From assembly GCF_042242105.1 (NCBI RefSeq), contig NC_092016.1, positions 5,255,501 to 5,319,500 of the forward strand: DNA of 64,000 nucleotides, in the 5' to 3' direction. How positions within the stretch are numbered: position 1 is the stretch's first letter; each line of letters begins with the position of its first letter. Below the pieces are notes generated by a model. That model saw only the letters and a program-made list of their open reading frames with translations, searched no databases and was not told the DNA's origin. Both the position numbers and the translations under genes were made by a program. The DNA comes from Pempheris klunzingeri. Taxonomy: Eukaryota > Chordata > Actinopteri > Acropomatiformes > Pempheridae. Positions 41,201 to 52,268 of this stretch are shown in pieces.

Positions 41201-42547
41201 CAATAAAACTTGGCTAAATCTAATTTTCATGAGCGCTGCATCAGTGATTGGACCTGACAGTACTTTTACAGTACAATCCCTCCAAAACACTAAATAAATA
41301 ATAGTAATTGTCTATAATTTGGAGCTTTGGAGCTGTTTGTGCAATAGAGTTAAGAGCTGTCTGAGGTCTAACTGAGCCCAGATAGAAGTAGCATCACATG
41401 CTGTACACATTTCCTGACCTGGTTTCATGACTTTTTGTTAAACAAAATGAATATATAGCCTATTTGTTCATGCATGCAACATATAAAGCATGAAACATTT
41501 CCTCATTTAGTGTAATATTCGATGTTTTATGGTGATTTCTATGTTTTAATCGACTTTTACCAAATGCGACAGTTTCAGGGGAAAAACAACTGACTTATGA
41601 CTTGTTGATTTTTAACCACTCTAGGTTTTAATAAAGTCAGCTGAAAAGACGTAGATTCAGTTGTAGTTATAGTATATCACCTATATAACTAGAAGAAGGA
41701 AGAAGTGAATGTATCTCAGTACTGGCTGGGTCAGGGGTCTGATCGCCCACTGGGTCACCCACTCTGAACATGCAAATCAAAGGCAGTGTGCTCATCAGTA
41801 ACATGTTGTTTCTGTATTTCTAGAGGCCAGAGAGCCATGTGGTGCAGCAGAAACATTGTAGAAGAACAGCACAATTTCACAGACGCAAAGAGAGCTAGAA
41901 ACGATTAGAGAGGCGTGAGAGAAAATAAAAAGAGATACAGAGAAAGGACAATGTGGAGGAAGTTCCCTTTCCGACCAGCCTGTCAGAGCAAACATACCTC
42001 TGGAAGATAAATGCAAGCAAAGCAGAAAAACCCCAAACCACTGCATAACCTTTGAAAAGACTATTTTTAAGTATGCTTCTTCATCTGTGTTTAGCTCAGT
42101 GGGCACCAGTTTGGTGAAGGAGCACGAAGCAACCAGCTCACATGACCGATCAGAGTTTTAAAGATGCCAAGAGGATTAACTCCTGTAATTTATGTATCTT
42201 GGAACGCCAGTCAAGTCTAATGCTTCCTGTCTCCTGAGTTAATATTTCCTGGAAACCATCAATTTGTTTTAATTACAACTTGTTCGTTGTTGAATGTGCT
42301 GTATACGTCCCACATCCATGATTTGGTAACCAGAACAACAACATTTGGATCAAACAGGGTTATTTTCAAGGTCTTCTCCATGTTTTCTGTATGTTATCAC
42401 ACAAGAGGGCATCAAGCAGAGTTGACCTCTACTTCCTGCTTCCTCATCTCATCCACATCACATTTGTTCAGAGGCTTTTCCCTCTGCACTCGCTTTACTT
42501 GGCTCTTTTCCTTCAACCACTCCAGTTATACATATTTAATAGACAAC
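38258..42547. other. Divergent intergenic region between coiled-coil gene and lyve1
   Basis: It must hold the promoters of both flanking genes, which point away from each other. No additional gene is seen. The segment 38785-39250 contains 'cctcttaagacccgagctc' and repeated 'gtccacatatgtgcac'-like motifs and may be an old transposon. AT dinucleotide tracts lie at about 40795-40840. No clear TATA box could be placed for either gene. Confidence 0.5.
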
Positions 42548-45500
42548 ATGGCAAGATTTAGTGTTTTCACCCTTTTCTTACTTTTGTCTTTTGCAGCCTT
42601 TTTGCTGGCCTCCGACCCCAGTCTAATTAAAGGTGAGTTTCTTTCTGCTGTAGGCGCAGCACCACTTTTAGATGAAATACTACAATATTTATGACTTTTT
42701 CTGTGCCTGTTCAATCTGCTGGTGTGATATATACATGTGAATGCATGAATGGATAACATTTTAAAATGTAGATTTGGATCTTTCCTGCCTAACTTTTTAC
42801 GGCTAAAGGAATATTTAAATTCAGGATGCTTCGGCTCTAATTTCTGCACTCCTCTTGGTTGCTTTTCACGTGACCATGAAAAGTTAATTATTAATAAAAG
42901 AGTCAGTCAGATGAAAGCAGTTATTATTGGGTAACGAGTTAAATGTGGGAAAGCACCATTTTAACACAAATCATGTAGCTTTTAAAGGGACAGTAACCCT
43001 GTTATGTGATGTAAGCTTCACATTGAGTCGAGGACTGCTGTAGTTTTTAGTAAGAGAGCTCTTGATAAGCTTGCAGTGTGACATGTTGATGGTGCTGAAT
43101 GCTTTCTAAATGCATGCAAAACATCTGCAGTGCCCCAAAGCCACAGAGCAGCTGGAGTCTTCATGTTTATTGAAGGAAGAAGATACACCTTCAATTTCAC
43201 TGCTGCCAGAGCTGCCTGTCTATTTCTGAACGTCACCATAGCGACCACAGCCCAGATGGAGCGAGCGCTGCAGCATGGACTGGAGACGTGCAAGTAGGCT
43301 GAAAGCATGTGGTGACTGTTCAGGTGTGCTAGGATACCTGTTAAGGTGCAGTGTTGAACATTTCAGCCAATAGCTTTTTAATGGTAAAACATTTCAGCGC
43401 TATAAAACACGAGTGTTGGTGTGTTGTGTGTTATGAGTGTTGGTGACGCACTCCTATAACATTGTCAGACTCAGCCAAAGATATCAATCAATCAATCAAT
43501 CAATCCTTATCTATATAGCGCCAGTTCATAACAGTGTTATCTCAAGATGCTTTCCATGAAGAGCAGGTCCACACCAAACTCTTTAATTAAGAGAGAGACC
43601 CAACGATTCAGGAATCCCCACATGAGCAAGTATCAGATATCAACTCTATCATTCTATTCATTCTTCTCCCCTGTCAAAGCCTACATTACCCACAATGCAA
43701 CGTGATGGCCGCCTGCTCAGTTGGAGATTTGGGTGTGTTATGTGTGACAGTAGCGGCTTAGTATTGATCCACTAACCACTAGTCTACAAAGGTCTGGTAA
43801 TCTCCTTTCTTTCTAACTCCACATCCCCAGGACTTTTTTTTTTCATTTTCAAACTTGTAGTCTTCAGTCCTAAGCGATGATGCCTCGAGTGACGTCACTT
43901 GAGGTAGTTGAGGAAGATTTTGTGCAGCTCCCTTGGGAGCTACAAAAGGCCGAGGGGGAGTTCAACTTTGTAATGAGTGTCATTCCCCTTTTAAGTTGAA
44001 CTTAACTGAACTAACTTAACTAATCTGCACCATATTTACTGATTGAACAGATTTGGCTGGATAGCTGAACAGGTCGCTGTCATCCCTCGACTTAAATCTG
44101 ACAAGAAATGTGGACAAGGCAAAACTGGATTGGTGACGTGGGCCGCAAGTGCAGATAAAGTGTTTGGTGTCTTTTGCTTTGATGCATCAGGTATTGTTTC
44201 TTCTCTTATTATTTCCCTTCTTCATCTTCATCACCACTCTACAGTCGTGGGTGGCTCTGTTGTTGTTGTGGCTCTATAACGGTACTACAGCACGTTCTGT
44301 AAATCAGCTAAAATGTAAATGTAGACCTTTTTTCTTTCACCACTTTTAGAATTAGAGGAAACTCTGAACAGATCAACAGCCAGCCCACAAAGCTCCACGA
44401 TCCCCACCGCCCTGACAGCGCTGACCCAAGCCTCAACACCCGCCACACCTCTGCTCAGTTCTACAACCAAGCCTCCACCTTCAGCACAGCTAGAAACAAC
44501 AGAAGTCCCTGAGCAGACGCCTCTCACCTCAGCTTTTACTCTCCAAGTCAAGACAACACATTCAACCAGTGTTTCCTCCACCTCTGCCACTCCTAAGCCT
44601 CTCTCCACTCATATTCCGACCTCGCCTCTATCTCACCTCATCACCTCACGACCCACTGTCATCACTTTTGCCTTTTCTACCTCTGCTCATCCATCCAGTT
44701 TCTCTGTTTCCTCTGAGTCAGTGACATCAACGCGGGCGAGCCCTGCAAAACCTTCTTCCGGAGGTGTGTCCTTGTCTTTTTTTTTTCATCTTTAGGCCGA
44801 CATTTTTGGTTCTCTTCTGTCAGTTTTCCCAAGAAGAGGAAAGATTCTGTACTCTTATTAACTTATTTACTCCTGTCTGTTAATGCAATTCGATGGAGTG
44901 AGAAGGAGAGGGTGGAAACCTGTAAATTATGTTTATTGTACTTCCTACAAGTCACCAGAGGTCAATATGAGTAACATTTAAGGGTGCTTTCATATATATC
45001 CAAATCATAATTGATTATATGGCTGTGTAACCTATGATTTAGTGAAACAGGAGGTCTTAAACTGCAGCTACTTGGGTTTAGTTCACAACCCTTGAAAAGC
45101 CATTTTACCCTGAGAGTAAAGTTTGTATTTTCAGCAGATGTTCTTCCTGCTTAACCTTAAAGCTGCATTTGTCACATTTTGGCCACTAGGTGGCAGAAAA
45201 ACACCACTACAAGCCGATAGTTTCAAAATTGTTGAAATACTTTCGTCGAAATTGTTTGCAGGCTATTATGCAAGGACGACCATGGTAGACTTATTAAGCA
45301 GCTATCATGCTAACAAGTGGTGAATTGTTCATATGTATTTTAATATATATTAATATATTCACAGAATTAAATATAAGGTGACATGGAATGATTTTTTTTA
45401 TATAGATTCACCATTTGAATAAGTGCATGTAGCTATATGATATAAATCAGACACAGTTTGCAGTAATCATTCATAAATGTTTTGTTTTATCTTCCAGATG

Positions 45501-46087
45501 TGCGTACAGCGCTCATCATTCTTGGCATCATCCTTCCGCTCCTAACAGCAGCAGGAGCTGTGTGGTACTACAAACTGTGAGTCACACTGTCCTGTGCTGT
45601 CTGAAACATTTTCCCCCCTGATGTATCATATGTAGATGTATCACATGTATCATAATGAGTTGGAGGCTACTGTAGTTTGGAATATAGAAGAATAAGAGCA
45701 GAAAAATCATTTGATTTCATCCTGGAGGAGAGAAAAGGTTTGAAAGCATGAAACCACTATGTACTTTGCAGCAGGTAGCATTTAAACAAACTGATACCAG
45801 AGAGGAAAATGATCTTATTGATGTTTTGACTGAATTTAACCTACTTTTTAATATCCATGTGTGCTGCATTTCTAATGTGATCCCCCCCCCCCCCCTCTTT
45901 CTGGAATAGGAATATTTTCACCTTTTTGACTCAGGGGCAGCAGAAGGACGACATAGAGACAGAGATGTGGAAGCACACCGGCAGTGAGATGGACCTGCAC
46001 AGCCAACACGAAGGAGAAGAAGAAGAATCAGACAGGAAGTACTCCAGTGATATCACGCTGTGTGTGAAGATCATCTCTGCAGAGTAG
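42548..46087 (+). CDS. lyve1: Lymphatic vessel endothelial hyaluronan receptor 1
   Basis: LYVE1 is a type I membrane receptor of lymphatic endothelium that binds hyaluronan through an extracellular Link module. Six exons: 42548-42632, 43131-43293, 44051-44190, 44350-44763, 45498-45576, 45910-46087, phases matching, giving 352 residues (human 322). Residues 1-21 form a hydrophobic signal peptide. The Link domain (about 38-130) has the four core cysteines (RAACLF, LETCKFGW, DKKCGQGK, GVFCFDAS). One 414-nt exon encodes a Ser/Thr/Pro-rich mucin-like stalk (about 130-268) with no cysteine. A membrane helix (LIILGIILPLLTAAGAVWYY) follows at about 272-291. The cytoplasmic tail contains GQQKDDIETEMWK and ends LCVKIISAE, both resembling the mammalian tail. 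The extra cysteine pair that flanks the mammalian Link domain is absent. Zebrafish has lyve1a and lyve1b; I cannot tell which this is. Confidence 0.93.
43484..43640. repeat. Abundant teleost interspersed repeat with (ATCA)n head
   Basis: Tandem ATCA units lead into 'tatctatatagcgccagttc' and then 'agagcaggtccacaccaaac'. This text recurs very commonly in percomorph genomes as a LINE-derived tail. It lies in lyve1 intron 2 (43294-44050). Confidence 0.6.
45882..45896 (+). repeat. Poly-C run forming a splice-acceptor pyrimidine tract
   Basis: About 14 consecutive C residues sit just before the acceptor of the last lyve1 exon (ctggaatag, exon from 45910). C runs of this kind vary in length. Confidence 0.8.
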
Positions 46088-46361
46088 ATTCATGATATTT
46101 CTGAAGTGGATCCAAAGAATCAGAGCCAGAGTGCTGCCTGATGAATGTCAGCGAGTGTTTTAAGTACTTGCCCTTTAAATGCTTTGTATTTTTTTGTTTT
46201 TTTTACAGTTTATTGTACTTTTCTAAGTGACTGTAAATATGCACATACATTTTATGACATTTTTATATCCAATTTCACTTTTGCTAAGATTGAAAAACAG
46301 CAGTTATTCAGGTTGTGCATCCCTGTGTGTTTATGTACGTGTAGAGTTCTTGTTTAATTTT

Positions 46362-46367
46362 GAAATA
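46362..46367 (+). terminator. lyve1 polyadenylation signal (AATAAA)
   Basis: Canonical hexamer 275 nt after the lyve1 stop codon. A second candidate follows at about 46380. Confidence 0.6.
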
Positions 46368-46369
46368 AA

Positions 46370-47043
46370 TCTACGTATGAATAAATAATCTACTCATTTT
46401 CATCAAATGGAGACTGTCAGCAAAATAATTCACTATTTTTTTAGTAGCTAAACATAATCTACCTCTTAAATATTACATTCAGAAAAAAAACTTTTCAGGT
46501 AAAAGGTAATGTTGAACATGTTGAATTGAACTGATTAAAAAAAAAATAAAAATACTTTTTACTCCTTATTGCTTATTAGTTATTTACCTCCAGGGGGAAA
46601 ACAATATCAATGTTGCAATTAAATAAAAAAGAATATATCATACAATGTAACATACAAGACAAACAGGACTACAATATGTGATCAGAATACTTTGAGTAAA
46701 ATCATTCTTAGGAAATACAATTTGAATTTTTAACAAAAAAATTAAAGATTTCATTTGATAACTCTCGTAAAAGATGGATTAATAAGCATTGTGTTTTCCT
46801 GCAGACTGGATATTTGAGGGAAGTGATTCCCAACCACACCGCAGAGTGGCGCTAATGAGCCATTTCATCATCGGACGACCCACAAAAAGCCAGAGAAGAA
46901 GAAAAAACGCGTGTCACGTGACCAGAAATCACATCCACATCCATGCTGAAACATCTCCGTCAAATAAAAGTATCGCTCAGCTCGACCGAGAGGAAAAACC
47001 TAAGCGGAGAGTTTGGTTTCGGTTGAAGAAAATACACAAAACA
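46370..47043 (+). promoter_or_regulatory. lyve1-rlig1 spacer with rlig1 promoter and E-box
   Basis: Only about 670 bp separate the lyve1 polyadenylation signal from the rlig1 ATG, and both genes are on the plus strand. The palindrome GTCACGTGAC at 46913-46922 is a high-quality E-box of the CLEAR/USF type, 122 nt before the ATG. The AT-rich first part (46370-46790) holds no gene. Confidence 0.45.
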
Positions 47044-50000
47044 ATGCGACGCCTGGGCTCCGTTCAGCAGAAGATAGCGTGTGTTTTCCTGACGGAGGTG
47101 AAGGAGGAACAGTCCAGAAAACGAGAGTGTCAGGTGGGTGCAGCTGGAGCCGATGATGGTTTTAACGTTGACGCATTTTCCTTTTTCCCGTCCGTGATGA
47201 AGCATGTGTTGTCATCCTCCCTCCACCAAGTTAGCTTTGATTTTTTTTTTTTATTTGACATTCGCAGACATTAGCTCCAGACCCAGCGGCGTCTTCTTCA
47301 CTGGGTTTAGCCCAGTGTTGGCAGCAGGAGGACGGTCAGCTCACCTCCAGAACCCCCCGGTGATTTAGGGACCATCAATAAATTTAGTGTGAATGACACA
47401 AAACAGTGTCATTTCAATACCTTCATGCTGACCTGCCAGTATTCATGAGAACGATCATTTAAAATCTACTAACATTATTATTTTGCATTAACATTTTATC
47501 TAATAAATAATGGTATTTTCTTCAATAGCTTCCCTGTGATGTGACCCATTCAATACAAAGCAGTACCAGAAACTATTACTGGACAGGACACACCTCTTCT
47601 ACAGCTGTACTTTATGGAAAAGTATAGACAATCCTGCAACAAATGAGGCACAGAAAAACTGAAGATTCGTATTTATTTATTCATTCATTCATTTTTACAG
47701 CTGTCACTTGTCTGTACTTGCTGTTATTTGAGTGAGTGAAGTGAAAAGCATGGATTCTTTTTCAGAAAATTCATGGTGAAATGTGTCTGTTTAAGCTCCG
47801 TGTTGCTCCATTGCTTTCTTGTGATTACGGTTTTGAACACTTTTGCACTTTGTGTAGTCAGTCTGTTCACCGTTGTCCTTTTCCTTTCCCACTTTTGCTT
47901 TGTGGGAGGACATTTCTCTGTTCCACAGTCTTTATGTCCTTCCTGTCTGGCCTCTGTGTTACATCTCTCTCTCTCTCTATCCTCCTGTGTATTGTCCACC
48001 TGTACGTGTCGGCTCGCTGATCATGTTGGAAAACTCTTTTCCTTCATCAGTGCCGTCTTCGTCCTGCTCGACTCTCACTCTGCTCTCTTGTTTGCTCCCG
48101 TCTGCTGAAAGCCTCCCTCTCCCACTGACACCCCTCCCTGAATATAAGCAAAAGTAATTAACTTCCAATTTTAAGCCCGAGTGATGATGTAAGCAACAAC
48201 ATCTAAAAAGTTACAGTGCGACTACAATCTGCTTTGCTTAAATCAGCCACAGTGGAACCACATCTACAGTTTACGCTGCACTATTCATTGCAATAATGAC
48301 TGCAGTGTTTAGAAATGAAAAAGTCTTAATAATTGGAAATTGTTGGGTGTGATGGAGACGGGCTAGCTGCTTATTTCTGGAGTCACTGGAACACGTTACA
48401 TGGAAGCTGTTGTTGAGACACTTTGGCCCTGATTTGGACTCATTATGAGGAAGTTACGGGGGAGAAAACAGAATATTTCATAAAAACATTTGTAAAAGAA
48501 AAGTAGAGGAAGCAGAGAGGTGTGTATTTATTGATGGTTCCTAAATCAGCTTCCAGTGGTTAAGATGGAGGTGAGCTGACCGTCTGAGGAAGAAGATGCT
48601 GCTGAGTCAGGAGTGAATGCGTGTTCATATATTTATATTGTATCCAAAGTGATTTCTCAGCGATGCTCCAGCCATCAGTCCACCCTAATATATCTGCTGA
48701 TAGTCATCAACTTATCCTGAGGGAACGTGCAAAGCAGCAAGAAGTGCAAATATGAAATATCAATAAAGATCAAGTATATAAAAATATTAGAGCTGCAACC
48801 ATTAATTAATGAATTTTCAACGATTAAACTAATTGCCAACTTTTTAATAATCATTAAACTGGTTTGAGTCATTTATCTTAAGGAAAAAAATGCCCAAATC
48901 TCTGATTTCAGCCTCTTACATGTGACTAATTTCTGATTTCTGTTCTCCTCAGGGACAGTAAACTGAGTGTCTTTGGGTTTTGGACAAAAAAAAAACATTT
49001 GAAGATCAAAATACTGATCGATGACATTTTGAAAACAAATCAACAGATTAATCGACAAAGACAATACAACTGTAACGACCAAAGATATAAACAGTTCATA
49101 TGGTCACTCATCAACGTTGATCTATGGGAAGTTCCACTGGTAAGCTAACAGACTAGCGGCCAAGAAAGCAGGTCGACCAAAGTGGGAACAAGCACTTAAA
49201 TTGTCCTTGTAAATCTAACAGAAGTGAATGTCCAGCAGCTGAACAACATATTTCTGGCCTGAAATTCCCTCACTAACAGCTTTAGGTGGACTGCTCAGGA
49301 AATATAAGTCAAACTTTACATGGCTTTCTGAAACGTCTCTGTTCATACAGCGGTAGGCGCCTTGCATTGTGGGACACAGTAGGTGAAGTAGACTGGTCCC
49401 ATGCATGCTGCAGATTTGACTTTTGTTTGCAAACTGTATAAGACAAACTACATTTTGTCCTGTTCAATACAAACTGCCAGTCTAGTAGGACATTTCCAGT
49501 CCAGCCCTAGTCTTTTGTTGTGTTAAGGCTTTAACCTCTTCTGTTACTTCACAGGTGATTTTTTTGTGTGTTTGAAGTTTATTCTTATTCTTTTGGAGCT
49601 GTGTGGAACAAAAAGCAATGTCCCCCTGAGGATTATTAAAGGAATTCTGATTCTGATTCTGATTCTGATGACAGTTGGAATAGTGACCTCACAGTGGGTT
49701 GGAATGGTGACCTCACATATGATGTCACATATGATGTCACCAGTTGTCATACGGAAGTTTGTATATAGACCTTGAAAAGATCAAACCCACTGAGTTGGAG
49801 TCGACCCCCCTCCCTTAGATGGGATGATGCAGCGGGTGTCCCTCACCAACAGAGGCCTCGAGTTGAGCCGCCGAGTTTCTGCAGGGTGTTCCCCCCGCTG
49901 TCAGATTCACTCGGCGTGCAAGATCGGGTACAGGGGAAGCCAAGCTTGACTCGTTTCCGTAGCGCTGCCTCTGTTTGTGTGCCGCCTGCATCATTCCAGC

Positions 50001-52233
50001 TTCGTATTTACATTTCAAGTATGAATTTTTATCTGGACTCGGGGCTTGGTTTGTGGACCGCCACTTTGAGGCCTTGAGTCCCGCTGTACAGGCGTCGCCA
50101 TATTGTTTTCATGGCCCTCGCCATCTTGGTTTTTAAGCACCAGAATAGACAAACTGCAGCTAGTTTGTTTAAGGAAACAGGACAGGCAGCTGAATCCACG
50201 TACAATGTGATACAGAATTTCACTACTGTACTGCTGCTAGTTTGACGCCATTCATGGCCAGATATCATCTAAGGAACAGCTGAGCAGTCAGACAAAATGA
50301 AAAGAGCCTGTCAATCAGCCCCAGTATCATTACCATCAACTTTCTAAGAAACCAGTGGAGCCTACAGGAAGTCACTGTACCTGTAGAAAGAGCCAGGCTA
50401 GCTGTTTCCCCCTGTTTCCAGTCTTTGTGCTAAGCTAAGCTAAGCAGCTGCTTTATGTCTGTCCATCACCCACAAGGTGGTCCCCTGTCACTGTCATGCA
50501 TTGTGGGGTTGACACTCAGATTGGATTATCAGGTCATGTGTAATACCTTAAACAAATGGTCTTTTTTAAAACAATTATTCATGCAGAAAAACAAATCAGC
50601 ATGTTTTCATATCATTCATATATTAATGAACTTTAGTGACTTTTCAGTGATCCCAAACTACAGGGGAGAAGTCTGAGCTCTGAAGCTCCAGAAACTAACA
50701 TCACAATTGTCACTCCAGTTGTGTGAAATCTGGCAGATTAAAAAATGACAAATTCCAGTGTAACTTCCACATCGTACGTTCAGTCCATCCACCGGCTGTA
50801 TGCAGTAAACTGTGAGCTAATGTTCTCTGACTCTCTAACCTCTATGGGAAGTTCCACTGGTAAGCTAACAGGCTAGCGGCCAAGAAAGCAGGTCGACCAA
50901 AGTGGGAACAAGCACTTAAATTGTCCTTGTAAATCTAACAGAAGTGAATGTCCAGCAGCTGGGCAGCATATTTCTGGCCTGAAATTCCCTCACTAACAGC
51001 TTTAGGTGGACTGCTCAGGAAATATAAGTCAAACTTTACATGGCTTTCTGAAACGTCTCTGTTCATACAGCGGTAGGCGCCTTGCATTGTGGGACACAGT
51101 AGGTGAAGTAGACTGGTCCCATGCATGCTGCAGATTTGACTTTTGTTTGCAAACTGTATAAGACAAACTACATTTTGTCCTGTTCAATACAAACTGCCAG
51201 TCTAGTAGGACATTTCCAGTAGAGCCCTAGTCTTTTGTTGTGTTAAGGCTTTAGCCTCTTCTGTTACTTCACAGGTGATTTTTTTTTTTTTTTGTCACTC
51301 CAGTTTTGTGAAATCTGGCAGATTAAAAAATGACAAATTCCAGTGTAACTTCCACATCGTACGCTCAGTGCAGCCGCCGGCTGTATGCAGTAAACTGTGA
51401 GCTAATGCTCCCTGACTCTCTAACCTCTAGATCAACGTGCTATTTAGAGCCAAGGGCTACAATTAATGATTCTTTTTATTATTGATTAATCACCCAATTT
51501 CTTTTTCTCCATTAAATAAAAATCCCTAAACCCAAAGATATTAAGAATAAAATCAGCTGATGCTTTATTTGTATCTAATCTGCATAATTGTGTGTCTTTG
51601 ATTCATTTTACCCACATGACTCTAATGTGGAAATGAATGGGTGCAGTAGTACTGATTGTAATATAATTATTCAGATGAATCTCTTTCTCTCTTCAGCAAT
51701 TTCAGGTTGTAGCCACCGACAATGTGAACCCTCTTGCTCTGGAAGCAAACATCAACTTTGCCCTCGCCACAGAAAAACTAGACGGCACCTGCTGTTATGT
51801 TACAGTTTACAAAGGTGAGTATCTCTCAGAATGACGACCTCCATACAGGCCCACCTGAGGGAAGGCACTGGGGGAGCTTGTAGTGTTGCAGGATGTTCTA
51901 TGTTTTATCACGCAGAAATACAAAAAAAAAAAAGATCTCTTAAGCTCGACAGATGTAAGGATTTGTTACCTTTTACTACTTTGTGTTGTGACTCTTCCTC
52001 TGGAATTCCAGAAAACATGTGAGAGGCAAATCATTTTTCGATTTGTTTGAATTGTGCCGTGGATTACACATCAGAGAAACAGCTCTGTGAACTGCAGCCT
52101 CTCATCTCAGACGATGCTCATCACCTACTTGCTAGCTAGCTGACTCACCTGATGTGATTCATCCAGCGACTCCTCGTCCTTTTAGCAGCCCGGCAGCCAA
52201 AGAACGAGCAGACCTGCTCCTGTGACGACATCC

Positions 52234-52268
<35 letters not shown>

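Noticed and set aside
42287..42547. Extended N-terminus of lyve1 (frame open from 42287)
   Set aside because: The ATG at 42548 starts directly with a standard signal peptide; upstream text has no secretory or conserved features.
47773..48157. Overlapping plus-strand frames of 79-111 codons
   Set aside because: Cys/Ser/Leu-rich low-complexity text from pyrimidine-rich intron DNA of rlig1.
49215..51126. Two copies of a 63-codon minus-strand frame as a duplicated gene
   Set aside because: They are identical because the DNA unit B is duplicated; the frame has no splice context or known domain.
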